From Polytrichum commune (Eukaryota > Streptophyta > Polytrichopsida > Polytrichales > Polytrichaceae): DNA of 64,000 bases. Both the position numbers and the translations under genes were made by a program. Positions 44,345 through 57,770 of the stretch are shown piece after piece. The notes under the pieces were generated by a model. That model saw nothing but the letters and a program-made list of their open reading frames with translations, did not search any database and was not told the DNA's origin. Every line of letters begins with the position of its first letter. The first letter of the stretch is position 1. The DNA is taken from the NCBI GenBank assembly GCA_950295325.1, contig OX485805.1:7316501-7380500 (forward strand). The letters run 5' to 3'.

Positions 44345-47062
44345 ATTTTTTGGACACTTATATTTCAGTGGAATGTGATTTGGTGTAGTTCCAAGAACAC
44401 ATATCAAAAAGACGTGTTTGTAGCAGAGATTAGATTGCATGTTGTAAATATGATACTCATTCTAGACTCATATAGTCATTTTAACTAGGGGAACCTAAAT
44501 GACCATAGAAATATGCACGAGAATGTTAGCTTTGTGAATAATATATTCATATGAGCTCTAAAAGTTAAGAGAAAGTGGCTACAACATCGAATGGATATGT
44601 TAACCAACCCGTACTACTTGTGTGTTTCATATCTTAGGAGAAGTGGGCTACACGCAAAGATCAACCATTTAACACCTCTCTACTTTTACAACATCTTCGG
44701 TCTTGTGATTGTGTGCAAAGCAGAACCTACATTTTGTGTTTGCTAGGTGGCGGCTTTTTGCATCATTTATTGGCGAAGTGTGAGTAGCCAATAGGTCATA
44801 ACCCATATAAGGTAGAGGGTGCTAAAACCAACACCCCACCCAAAACCTATAAACTTATAAACGCCTCCTAATCGCCAACACTCTACTACCTTGAACCACT
44901 CCCCATGGTGTAGGATTGTCCGGGCCCATGGAGTGATGGACTCATGTACCTCCATGTAGAATAGGTAACGGGTCTCATTGTATCTCAGGTAGGTAACGGG
45001 TCTCATTGCCTTTGCGAATAGGTTCGACCCTTTATCCATCCACTTACCTTGGGTGAAAATTAGATAACAAAATGTACAACTTTGTTCATTAATCCGTATA
45101 AAAACTACGATATAAGTTATAGTAGTTACTAAGTTTTGTTACTATGGTAATAATTATTCACATAGTGTGGAATGTTGATAAATTAACATGGGGCAACCTA
45201 ATTGCACGTATCAATTTAGGTAACCTTTATAGTTGAGGCTTGTAATGAACTTCTCAAACACTACATTGATTATCCCAATTAAATGCATGTTATTGTTCAC
45301 AGTCAATAGGATCTTACTCAAGACTTCATTTTTTCCTTAGGAAAATTCAACAGGTTGTTCGGACATTATAGAACATAAATGACTTTACTTGGAAGAATAT
45401 TACATTCTCATTGAACAATTGTAGCGATGTGTAACTCCGAATAGTAACACATACTAATTTCGCCGGGGGGGGGGGAATAGTGTGGTGGAGGTGGGGTTAG
45501 AAGTGCAACATGACTAATTTTTTTGAACAAATAAATAATTTTAATTATTGTGCGTAAGCTCACTAGTAGGTGCGGTTGCATGTCATTATAGCTCTTGGAT
45601 CGTTTAGCACCAACAACCAACCAATTTTTTTTAATATTATATATATATATATATCAAGAGTGGTGTCATTTTCATGACATTGTCCATAAACACACCCTAC
45701 GCAATCGTGCACCATGACTATGTACAAGATGATGTCATTTGAAAGTGTCTTGCGGACCCCCCCCCCCCTTCCTTCCTACTAGTGCATGCACAATGGATAC
45801 ATGATCCAATGTTAAGGCCCGGTCAGTAATTAGCGTAACGAGAAAGTCTTGTTTCTTGGGTTTTCTTATATACATCTTGAATTTCGTTCTCATGATATTA
45901 TTTAGCTGCAAATTTGTTTCATTCTATATTTAGATTATGATTTTATTGTACCTTCATGGGAAAAAAATATAAAGTATGAAGAAATTTATACCGGTATGAA
46001 TGACGAAATGTGCAGGTTTGAATAGTAAGATTATTGTGAATAATGTTGGCATTTTAAGTGATATTTTTTTATTAATAATGTTTACATGGAATAATATTGG
46101 GATGAATAGTATTTCCTACGAATATTCCTAGGGTGAACAATAATTCTTGCGCATTGTGTTGGGAGTACAACTCCACCCAAATTTCCATGTTTAGTATGAA
46201 TGTATGAATATTTTATGAATATTCCAATTTGTTCAAGGGCCACAAAATATAATAATTGACATATTCCACCATCATGGAACCGACCCACATGGTTGAATTA
46301 TGTTAGGCTTGCCAAACATTCACCGAATACAAAATCTTTAAAATAGAAATATCCTTGGGAGAGGCAGTTCTTCTTGTATATTTGTATGTAACCGCAATCG
46401 GATTTCATCTAATAATTATTCCAAATGAGTGTAAACACCAAAAACTCCTTACAAAATAGTCCATTAGAGGAGTGGCCATGAAGGATTGTTGGTGAACTAG
46501 TTATTTCCACAGGAGTAAACAAAGTTATTTGGGAAGAAATGTGGTTTGGAGACTGTCGTACAATTTTTATGGTTTAGTCTAAGTAAATTAGAAGTAGATG
46601 TGAATAGGGGAGAATATTAGCCTGTTAAAATTGAACTGAATTGTGGAAACGAGGCTATTATCTCGAGATTCAAGGAATCGGTGATTCAAAGGGCCATAGT
46701 GTGATATAGAGGGGTGTAGCTTCCGAGTTCTCTTCTAAATAGACTTGAGGAAAGTATATAGACTAGCAGTACTATTGTTTTGATTATAAAGCTATCTGGC
46801 CATAGAGCCATTATTTGATTTTCTTGAGTGATCCTTTCTCTTCAATTATCTTTTGGATTTGTTTTGCAATTGGGAGTGGCCATTGTTTGTATGCAGTGTA
46901 TCGAAAGTGGCCGAATTGAAAGGTTATAGGCTGGTAGTTGGTGGATTCATTGCCGAACCATGCAGGAGATTGAGAAGTCAGTTTAGGATTGATTCCTGAG
47001 TTTGTTACCCCTGTGTCTTTGGAAAGATCCTCATTGAGTATTCCCTCTTGTGAATAGATTGG

Positions 47063-47117
<55 letters not shown>

Positions 47118-47780
47118 CACCATAGCCTGAAGTAGAAGAATGTTAATGGAATTGTAAGTGTCAACTCAGTTAGAGAGATTGTGCTGATTCGAGTGTAGTA
47201 TCCGAGTATAATTAGGGGAGGAATTTACTTCTGAGATTGTCAATTCTCTCTTCTGCCTATTCCCATTCAAATGGATAGCCTGGGAATGAAATATATGACA
47301 AATTGTCTGTGAACAGAGAGGATAATAATTTAGTCCATCGACTGGAAAATGATCAAGGCATTGTCTACAGAATGCTGTGAGTGCAAGAAAGAAGGGGCTA
47401 TGGACTAAGCTAACCAGTTACAAAGGATTCAACGCCAGCCGACAATCCAGTCCAAGGTGACCTTTGGTAACTTTTCAGAGTGTTGAAGGGACAAGTAAAA
47501 AGTCCATTGCCTACAAGGAGGTCTGGAGCCAGGGCTGAAGCTGTCGAATGCCATTGCCTGGATTCCTTGCTCGATTCCTTGGCAGGTGCAAAGACACTAC
47601 AGAGTATAGTGAAGGCATGATTTGAGATTAATCATATAAGTAAGTGCCATTAAATGATGAACTTGATATCTCCATAAGCTTATGGAAATTACTTAAGTGG
47701 AAAAATGAATTACATTGGAATATTGTTAAAGCAATTATGTGAACTAGTAGTATATCATAGCATGTTGTGTTAGGACAGAA
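44345..47780. other. Extra DNA inside the left LTR arm, no gene
   Basis: No protein domain is seen. It contains AT dinucleotide runs at 45631-45656 and 47064-47109 and a C run at about 45759-45768. It could be another, non-coding element nested in the LTR, but its borders are not resolved. Confidence 0.4.
47064..47109. repeat. AT dinucleotide microsatellite
   Basis: About 23 AT units without interruption. Confidence 0.95.
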
Positions 47781-48279
47781 GACAAGTCAACTGTCGGACT
47801 GCCAAATTAAAAGAGGATTATTAATCAATGAATACAAAGCAACCTTGGAAGGATACTTGTACAGACCATTTCAATTTACATAAAAAAAATGATTAATGAA
47901 AAAAAAACTATGGGTTTCTCCAGAGGGCCCTTGCCTCTGGAATTAGACTAAAATGTGGTACTTTGTACATGACAATTGACTACAGCTGTGCCTATGCTTG
48001 TGCACCGCATTGTTGTCCAATTAAAATGAACCCACTGTCAGATTATTGTCTAGGGATTTAAAGTGAGGTGAGTGACTGTCACCATAGCATGTACTGATGT
48101 CAAGAGATTTATAAACTCATATTCAAATGTACACTTCAAACCGGAAACAAAGTATAATAACCCGGTAATTTCCCTAAACAATTTTATTTGAAACACCTAG
48201 ATATCACAACAATCACCTTTTAAGTCTTCCCTGAGTGTTTCCCTGGGTTTTATTTGTAACCAAAAACTAAACTACATTT

Positions 48280-48297
48280 TGGCGCCGCTGCCGGGGA
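48280..48297 (+). other. Primer-binding-like site after the left LTR
   Basis: TGGCGCCGCTGCCGGGGA starts three bases after the LTR end at 48276. It closely resembles the tRNA primer site seen in many plant Ty3/gypsy elements of the Tat/Athila type, and marks the left arm as a 5' LTR. Confidence 0.7.
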
Positions 48298-48578
48298 AGG
48301 CTTCGGTCAATTGAAGTCTAAGCAAATAGATGTGTTAGGAAACATGAATAGGCCTGGATTTTGAATAATGAATTTAAATTAATCTTTCAGGGGATTCGAC
48401 AAAGCAAAGAAATAAGTTGTCAACTATTTTTAAAGCTTTGATATCAACCTGGAATAATAATTTAAAATTACCATTATCGAAATACTTAAATGCCTAGAGT
48501 CAAAATCAATTGCCCATTTAGATGGACCAACCCAAAGTGTGGAAATTTAGAGGCCACCGGGATTCTTTAAATCAGTCC

Positions 48579-49760
48579 TGTAGTTAGTTTTTTGGTTACA
48601 AACAAACCCAGGGAAACAATCAAGGAAGACTTAAAAGGTGACTTGTATATCGTCTAGGTGTCTTAGATAAGGTTTATTAGGGAAAACACAAGTTTATATC
48701 ACTTCACTTTGGATTATGACTGACAATTGGTTTATGGGTAAGGGATAAAAACTCTAAAAACCACTCCACGTCAGTACATGCAAATGTGACAGTCTCTCGT
48801 CTTACTCTAATTTCCCAGGCAATTGTCTGGCAGTGAGTTCATTTTAATTGGACCAAGTGCGGTGCACAAGCATAGGCACAAGCATAGTCAATAATCTTGC
48901 AATAGTATCCCATTTTTGTCTCTTTACCGAAGTCAAGGGCACTTCGGAGTAGTCCATAATCTTTCATTGATTAAACCCATTTAGTGTAACTTGAAAAGGT
49001 CAGTGCGGTAATCCTTTCAGGATAGTCAATCTTCTTTAATTAGATTCCATCTTAATTAAACAGTCCGACAATCGTCTTTTACTTGACTTGAATCAAAGTA
49101 ATTATGCGCTCTTTCATTGCAACAATAGGTCATCACCACGTATGCGCGTTAACATATCCTCACGTCACTCATCAATCCATTTCGTTCATTTAAGATTCCA
49201 ATTTCACATCCTTGAATATCAAACGGTTAATTCAACAATTCATTTCCTCATTCGCAAATTATGTTTAAACCATTCAATTATTAAAGAGGATTAAACTTCA
49301 AGTTACCCTTAATTCCCTTAAGGTTTTAAGTCACAAGCAAAACTTACCGGTGTCACAATCGGTACGTCCTTTTGTTTTCTCCTTCACCGGTTAACCTTCC
49401 GAAGTCAATGGTCTTGACCCATTGTCTCTTCATGTTCCATCAAGAGTTGGTATGAGCCCAAAATGGTTGCTCATATTTGTTTTATGTTTAAAACTTACTT
49501 GAAGTTGCAATTGACGTCGTTATTGAAACAACAAAAAGTATTAAAAAGAGTGAGGCTTGGTGTGGAGTTATGTTTTAGGCCTTAGGCTTAGGTGGGGTGG
49601 TTAATTAAAGGATTAGTGGCATTAGGGGGTTGGGTGAATTAAGTTGATAGTATGTGTGTTAAGTAAGGGGAAGGGCCTTGGGTTTAAGTGTTTGAATTGG
49701 GACCTATCTTGTTGGTTTAAGGGGTGAGGGTTTAGTGGATAGGATGAGGTCCTATTATGT
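48579..49760 (-). mobile_element. Right, inverted LTR arm
   Basis: It begins TGTAGTTAG on the plus strand, the inverse of the ACTACA end of the left arm. The order of matching blocks is kept. It probably continues to about 50130 through the 56-bp array. The two LTRs thus face each other around a 302-bp spacer (48277-48578), unlike the direct repeats of a normal element. Confidence 0.6.
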
Positions 49761-49864
49761 AGGAGAGGGGTAAGGGGTTAAGCCCTCTTGGGTTTTTGTG
49801 TGTGGCTTTCTTTTAGTTGAGCGGGAGGGGGAGCTCAAGGAGCTCGGAGAGCTACCGGGTTGAG

Positions 49865-50125
49865 GCTTAAGCTCGGGAGTTACTGGTTCGAAGATTGAGC
49901 CGATTTGAGCTACTGGTTGGGCTTAAGCTCGGGAGTTGCTGGTTCGAAGATTGAGCCGATTTCAGCTACTGGTTGGGCTTAAGCTCGGGAGTGTTGGTTC
50001 GAAGATTGAGCCAATTTGAGCTACTGGTTGGGCCTAAGCTCGGGAGTGCTGGGTCGAAGATTGAGCCTGATTTGAGCTACTCGTTGGGTTTAAGCTTGGG
50101 AGTGCTGGTTCGAAGATTGAGCCTG
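49865..50125 (+). repeat. 56-bp tandem repeat
   Basis: The phrase GCTTAAGCTCGGGAGT and its variants start at 49865, 49921, 49977, 50032 and 50088, with GGTTCGAAGATTGAGCC in each unit. A short 7-base run (GTGAGCG) follows at about 50146-50168. TTCGA here is part of the repeat and not a tRNA T-loop. Confidence 0.85.
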
Positions 50126-50610
50126 GGAAAAGCTATTTAGTGAGCAGTGAGCGGTGAGCGGTGAGCGGTAAGTTTTCTAGAATATTGAAATTTTGTCAGG
50201 CGAAACATGCCCTATGACCGTGGTGTAGAGCCAACTTTTGAAATATTTACCAAATTTATTGACAAAAAGATCCTATATCCATGGTGGAGGGAAAGGGTTA
50301 AGGGTTTAGGGTTTAACGGTTATGGACAGAATTGTAACATGTTAACATAAATTATCTATATGTACTCAATGTATGTTAGAATGCGAATAAACAAATAAAT
50401 TGCTCTCGAAAAGGAAAAACTCATAAATGGGAGCATATGCGGCATTGAGAAATGAATGGTAGTCAGTATAATGAGATTGAGTAAAATCATTTAACATAGT
50501 ATGTAAAAGTTTCGTCGTACTGATTAGAGGTACTGGACCACACTGTCAAATGAACCAATAAACCAATAAACGAAACCAATCAGTAGAGGATGCCGTGACC
50601 GTTGAATAAC

Positions 50611-53600
50611 TCAGCTCCCATCCGAAGAGTCTTCACGATCAGACTCTAGAGCTTCAATATCACAGAATTCTATACAACTACCTGGATAAGATTTAGGAAT
50701 AACAATACGATAAGATCCACTAGCTAGTTCAATTGCAGTGTCATTTGCGTAGGAAGGGAGAGCCCAAGTCTTTGGAGGACTTGGATAAAACGTAGGGTCA
50801 CAGAAGAAAGGGCAGTGACTAGAATAGCTCATTGGTCCATATCTGCAAATTCCAAAAGTATCATATTTAGGTTTCGATATTAGATACAATGACGCTCAAA
50901 AGTAAAACAAATGTATGAGAAAATGTTCAACAAACTCACTTACTGAATCGAGACTTCTTCACAATTCTCGGGACCACAAGTACATCGCCATTCGGGTCCT
51001 CACTAGTTGTCGTTGCTCCAGAAGTGGCCTCAGGAGCAACACTTGAACGAATCAAGGATTTAAGTAAGGCATGGAAAATGGCCTCATCAGCCTCTAATGC
51101 AACGATGTGACGCTCGACGTTGCGGGACGCATGGATGGAAGATCCTACAAAAAAAAAATGACAATAAAATTAGTGTGATTTCTCTGGAACTAAAAACAAA
51201 TAGTTAAAGATGTGATATGGAAGATTGAATTAACATACCCGTAGCAGCAGTGCAGTCTAAAACAACATCCCCAGGAAAGGTAGAACTCTGAATTAACATT
51301 TGCATTAAAAGAGTAGACTTCTCTCTTGGACCTCGCCACGGCGTGGGTCCATTCATGAGCTGATCCTCACGAGAGACGAGGTTCTGTAGAATATCATCTC
51401 TTGATACATTTACCCCGTGTCGGTCAAGAGCGGGGACAGGCTGAAATGAGAATTTGGAAGCAGGCTTGCCATGCATAGTCCTCACCACCAATGTAATCCC
51501 GAAACGCATAGTCTGCCATGGTCCAAAATTATTGAGTTCAATATACAGAACAAAGCAGTTCAGAACTCCACATCAACCAATGAGATTCCAAGACCTATGG
51601 ACTGAGTTATATACCAGCCATTGCAAGCAACACTTGTCAACTGAGAACAATGAACCAAAAATATGAGAAAATCATTATGTAGCATTCGTGTCAAACAATG
51701 TTTAAAAAATGTTTAAAAATAAAGAGTAATTAAATTAGAGAATTAACTTACAGTGACACTCTAGTTAATCGGGGACGTCAGATGAAGGCGGTTCATTCCC
51801 CACCAATCCTTCCGAACTTGAAAACCGAAACACTCACAATATCCAAGAATCATGGCTTTTGTAGTCATTCGAAAAGGGTGAAATAAAATGATTGCCCTGT
51901 CATCATGCAAATGGTTATCTGCAAAATCAAAGATTGGCTGAAGCCACTCGTGAGTTTCTTGATTCCAGGTAGGAATCGACGTTGGTGGGTTGGAGATCCC
52001 TGGAACGGGCAAGCCCTCTGGGATATCAGCTAGTATCAAGTCCACACAGGGTTGGACACCAGTAGTCCCCTTGTAGAATCGAGCTTTGCTTTTGGAATGC
52101 TGCTAGGTAAACAAACACACCCAGAAATTAGTACATCTACACCAAATTAACGGCTTTCAAATGGCTAAACAGACGTACATCAAAATTACCTGAACTGGTA
52201 CCTAAAAATAATTAGAGCCGAATTTAATATAGTACACTTGGAAGTTGAACAAATGATGACAATAGTGAAGTAAATTCATATCGATGCTAAGTAATAGAGA
52301 AAAAATGTATTGTCTATTCAGCTTTAACAAGAATTAGCCAGCATAAACGAACAGAACAACTCCGAATATGGCTATGAATACGTATAATTGTTCTCACTTT
52401 GTATACTATGAAAATTGAAAACGTTACTATTGGCATAACAGGTAAAAGCAAAAATACCTTAATCACGAAGCTTTTTAAGTCCTTGTAATAAGAGGTGTAG
52501 TCATCTGAGCTACCGCCAAGGACTTCCTTCATGGAGGCATTGAGAATGAGCTCGTCAATGTGGCTTTCGTTCTCCTCTCCCAAATTAAAAACAGGACTCA
52601 ACTGGTTGTATGAGGAATCCCATTTTGTACCTCGGGAAAAAGTAGGAGCTTGAGATCTAGAATCATTAGTCGGGCTTGGAGAAACAAGACTTTTATCTTC
52701 TGGCTCAGAATGGGGGTTCATCTTCTTTTTCCCCTTCATGTTAGTCTTCTCCAATGACTTCTGGAGTTTTTCCATCTCTTTCTGTGCCGCTTTCTCCTCT
52801 GCTTCCTTTACTCTAAGAGCCGTCTTCCTATCCTCTTCAAGACGTTGCGAGAGGGCCTTTGCCCTCTCATGCTCGTCTTCTATGCCCTGTAACTCAACCA
52901 TCTCAACACTAGATTCTCCAACTGCCTCCCTTGACTTCCTAAGTTCAGTTTCAAAGGAAGGAGTGAAACTAGGAGCACAGTCAAGGTACCAACCACCTCC
53001 TGTAAGATGTGAGGTGGACCACGTACGCTGTTGATTTGCTGAGAATATGCATGTTGAGTTAGACCTATCAAGCCATGCAGAGAGAAATATGGGGAGATCT
53101 TCTTTTGTTATTGCTCCTTTTGCAAGGAGTTCGTACTTGAAATACCTGCGGGTAAGACACAACCCATCATTATAAACCTTGCAATCGAAATAGCTGTCAT
53201 ATGTAAAAACAAAACACTATGCCAAATATAAGAACTCTAGTAGGTAAAGGAGAGAAAGAGTACTCTTCGCACAATTAAGTCAGTCCCGTTAAATCTAACC
53301 TCACATCAGATTACACAAACCTAACCTCATATCTATCCTCACATCAGATTACACATACATAACCTCATATCTAACCTCACATCAGATTACACATACATAA
53401 CCTCATATCTGACCTCACACCAGATTACACATACATAACCTCATATCTGACCTCACATTAGAGTACACATACCTAAGCTCATATCTAACCTCACATCAGA
53501 TTACACATACCTAACCTCATATCTAACCTCACATCAGATTACACATACATAACCTCATACATAACTTCATATCTAACCTCACATCAGATAACACATATAT

Positions 53601-56600
53601 AACCTCTTATCTAACCTCACATCAGATTACACATACATAACCTCATATCTAACCTCACATCAAATTACACATAAATACCTCATATCTAACCTCACATCAG
53701 ATTACACATACATAACCTCATATCTAACCTCGCATTAGATTACACATACATAACCTCTTATCTAACCTCACATCAAATTACACATACATAACCTCATATC
53801 CAACATCACATCAGATTACACATACATAACCTCATATCTGACCTCACATCGGATTACACATACATAACGTCATATCTGACCTCATATCAGAATACACTTT
53901 TTACACACAAATCTATTCCAAAAAGACTGTCTCGGTCCCGAGACACTCATACTCAGAACTAGAAAACAATTTCAGACCTATCTATCCTCACATCATATTA
54001 CACATACATAACCTCATATCTAACCTCACATAATATTACACATACATACCTCATATCTAACCTCACATCAGATTACACATACATACCTCATATCTAACCT
54101 CACATCAGATTACACATACATAACTTCATATCTAACCTCACATCAGATTGCACATACATAACCTCATATCTGACCTCACATTAGAGTACACATACATAAC
54201 CTCATATCTAACCTCACATCAGATTACACATACATAACCTCATATCTAACCTCACATCAGATTACACATACATAACCTCATACATAACCTCATATCTAAC
54301 CTCACATCATATAACACATATATAACCTCTTATCTAACCTCACATCAGATTACACATACATAACCTCATATCTAACCTCACATCAGATTACACATACATA
54401 ACCTCATATCTAACCTCACATCAGATTACACATACATAACCTCATACATAACCTCATATCTAACCTCACATCATATAACACATATATAACCTCTTATCTA
54501 ACCTCACATCAGATTACACATACATAACCTCATATCTAACCTCACATCAGATTACACATACATACCTCATATCTAACCTCACATCAGATTACACATACAT
54601 AACCTCATATCTAACCTCACATTAGATTACACATACATAACCTCTTATCTAACCTCACATCAAATTACACATACATAACCTCATATCCAACATCACATCA
54701 GATTACACATACATAACCTCATATCTGACCTCACATCGGATTACACATACATAACGTCATATTTGACCTCATATCAGAATACGCTTTTTACACACAAATC
54801 TATTCCAAAAAGACTGTCTCGGTCCCGAGACACTCATACTCAGAACTAGAAAATAATTTCAGACCTATCTATCCTCACATCATATTACACATACATAACC
54901 TCATATCTAACCTCACATCATATTACACATACATACCTCATATCTAACCTCACATCATATTACACATACATACCTCATATCTAACCTCACATCAGATTAC
55001 ACATACATAACTTCATATCTAACCTCACATCAGATTGCACATACATAACCTCTTATCTAACCTCACATCAGATTACACATACATAACCTCATACATAACC
55101 TCATATCTAACCTCACATCATATTACACATACATAACCTCATATCTGACCTCATATCAGATTACACTTTTTACACACAAATCTATTCCAAAAAAATTGTC
55201 TCGGTCCCGAGACAATCATATTCACAACTAGAATCAATTTCAGACCTATATAACCTCACATCAGATTACACATACCTAACCTCATATCTAACCTCAAATC
55301 AGATTACACATACATAAGGTCATATTTGACCTCATATCAGATTACCCTTATAACACACATATCTAACCTCACATCAGATTACACTTATAACACACATACC
55401 TAACCTCATATCATATTACACTTATGAAACACATACCTAACCTTATATCAGATTATGCTTATAACACACATATCTAACATTATATAAAAACTCTTGTAGG
55501 TAAAGGAGAGAACTCACCGAAAAAGTACTCTTCGCACAATCAAGTCAGTCCCGTAAAATCCCACAAATTCGAGAGTTTTGTTAAAAGCCTCCTACCCTCG
55601 GAAGAAGGTTGGAAACGCATTGTCCCATAATTTCATTCTACAATCCTCGATGTATGCAGCCAAGGTCAAGGACTCGCTGGGTATTTCAAAGTTGATAGCT
55701 AGTCTGTCTTGGCGCAAAGTGTCTGCAAAGATAATGGAAGCCTGATCGGATATTTGTAGCAACAGAGTGAGCAAGGCCGAGAACAAGAATCAGAAAAAAC
55801 CGATTCATATATTGAAATAAGCGTGAGCCAAACCAAGAGAAAGACAGAGAGAAAGGCCAACTTAATGTAAGTGATCAAATCAGGTCACACAGAACTAAAG
55901 GGTACATAGGGGGTTATGTACTCACTCCGTCCCAAAAACATGCCTTGGATAGAAATGCTTGCAATTTCTCCTCGTTGGTGGGCTTAGTTGGCAGTTTGCG
56001 GGCCTCACGTGTTGATGCAGATGAATTGAAATATTCCAACCATTTGATTTTAGAAGCGGGTGATGCTTTTGCAGTAGCGATCAACTGCAATTTCTCTAAG
56101 TTGAGCTCGGGTGCAATTGAGTTAAGAGTATAGTGACGCGCAATCTGTGAACCATAGAGCAATATATTGGAATCATGGAGTTTAATGAATTACTTGAATA
56201 ATGAAAAATGGGCCTTAAAGTAGTGGACATACCTCCCGAAGCCATCCATCTGTCAAATATGGGTTTGCCACACAAACTAGTTTTGACATTTTCTTATGAA
56301 GTGCCTCGGCTCTCTTTGAAGCAGCGACCTTCATGGCGGTGTTTTTTCAGCAGCAGACACCTCTCCATCCGTTTGCTCAATAAGTTGACGAACACCCTCA
56401 TTTGCAGTTTGTGCCAGTTCGTGCTGCAAAGGGATTACCATACTTAGTTTGTAATCAAACAACTGCGAAAGTACATAAAGGAACAATAATATACGAACGT
56501 CAATTACAAATACCAAATGTTGCAAGGGATCAGATATAAGAGTAATCACATCATCAAGCATCAACATCAGATCATACCTGGAAGATGAAACTCGTAAATA

Positions 56601-57502
56601 CATGTAGATTTAATGAATACCACGACTTCTTCGAATGTTGAGATTTCTTGCACCTTTTAATTTTAGAGGGAGTCAAAATGTCTTGGTACTGTTCGAGCGG
56701 CATAAGTCCATACTTCTGCACCCTAAATAGAGTGTGAACTGTGTTCGTCTTGACGTGAGAGTCTTTCGTATGTCTACAAGTAACAATCATAGATTAAAGA
56801 CAAGGACAACATAATATATGTACATTACATAGATGAAAACCTTACATAATGGACTTACAAAACTTACTTGTTGATATTATGCATAACTTGCATAACAACA
56901 CCAATTTTTCCCTTCGTGTCAAAGAGGATGCTATCCACCAAAAAATGCCATGCCTCTTCTGTTTTGTGAAGTCGTTCAATATGATTCAACCAAGCCTGCC
57001 GCCGATGGTTCCCGTCACAAACAAAGAACATCAAATTCTTAAAACTGGCTAACTCCGGAATGGACAGAAGAAAGGAGTTGAATTCTTCATTTTTGACACT
57101 CCAAATGGGACCCCACGATGCCTTATCAGCTTCTGTAACCTCATGTGTTTTGCCTTCTTCATCTGTTATTGTGACATAAAATACTGAGGCACCCTCTCTA
57201 TACCCATGCACAAACTCCTGCTCCAATTTAGCAAGATCACTTGGGAGAGTTGGCCTCACCATAGGCATGGCCAACATTCTGCATAACGGAATATGGAACC
57301 TGGAGGAACTCAGGGGTTGGACTCTCAGTCCATAAATTGTGGCAACGGAATTAAGTTTCTGTCGGGTCTTGATATCATCTTCATCCCCTTCATATCGATC
57401 TCTATCTCCAAGCCCCTCTTCATCCTCATCCTGACCCTCTCCAGAATACTCTAGAGAAAACAGAGAAAGAGCAGGAACATCCTCCATTGCGTTGTTCTCT
57501 AC
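50611..57502 (-). pseudogene. ParB-like / DNA N4-N6 methyltransferase fusion gene, split by introns and damaged
   Basis: Exons by splice consensus and frame: 57502-56868, 56773-about 56578 (possibly continued), about 56441-56232, 56145-55926, about 55757-55520, 53146-about 52458, 52099-51752, 51512-51239, 51144-50944, 50842-50611. Exon 1 holds FFVCDGNHRRQAWLNHI, the G-x-H/R-R core of ParB-type domains. Exon 6 has a Lys/Glu-rich coiled coil. Exon 7 has VDLILADIPEG, at the place of catalytic motif IV (D-P-P-Y type); exons 8-9 have PGDVVLDCTAATG and HIVALEADEAIF, the SAM-binding motif I and following acidic position. Motif IV before motif I is the beta-class order. Breaks: a single-base frameshift at the T run 56342-56347, and in-frame TAG at 55592-55594 and 51761-51763 (minus strand). 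ParB-methyltransferase fusions are known from bacteria and phages; the function here is unknown. Confidence 0.6.
53290..55500. repeat. 38-bp satellite array inside the large intron
   Basis: The unit is ATATCTAACCTCACATCAGA followed by TTACACATACATAACCTC, 38 bases, in dozens of copies with point changes. Higher-order repetition is visible: a block ending in CGAGACACTCATACTCAGAA recurs at about 53930, 54825 and 55200. The left border (53255-53305) repeats the exon-donor stretch of 55505-55560 (GTACTCTTCGCACAATYAAG), so the array grew by duplications that included part of exon 5. Confidence 0.92.
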
Positions 57503-57539
57503 CTGCAAAATAAATGTACTAGTTAATTAAGGAGACAAC

Positions 57540-57770
57540 GGATTACCCAAACCTAACCTCATCTCTAACCTCACATCAGATTACACATACCTAACCTCAT
57601 ATCAGAGCTCACATCAGATTACACAAACCTAACCTCATATCTAACCTCACAGTAGATTACACATACCTAACCTCATATCTGACCTCACATCAGATTACAC
57701 AAACCTAACCTCATATCTAACCTCACATCAGATTACACATACATAACGTCATATCTGACCTCATATCATA
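57540..57770. repeat. 38-bp satellite, short array upstream of the ParB exon
   Basis: The same unit as at 53.3-55.5 kb, with ACACAAACCTAACCTCATAT variants. It passes directly into the 106-bp satellite. Confidence 0.88.

Larger units (their letters stand above)
44050..48276 (+). mobile_element. Left, plus-oriented LTR arm, split by about 3.4 kb of other DNA
   Basis: Two blocks, 44050-44340 and 47780-48276, match in order the reverse complement of 49450-49760 and 48579-49080 in the right arm. Shared phrases include GTGCCTATGCTTGTGCACCG, CACCTTTTAAGTCTTCC and TTTGTAACCAAAAACTAA. The arm ends in ACTACA at 48276, just before a primer-binding-like site. Divergence between arms is large (many substitutions and gaps), so the copies are old. 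The DNA between the blocks (44345-47780) is absent from the other arm. Confidence 0.6.

Noticed and set aside
49865-50125. Possible tRNA genes, because GGTTCGAA occurs repeatedly
   Set aside because: The phrase belongs to a 56-bp tandem repeat; no cloverleaf can be formed around it.
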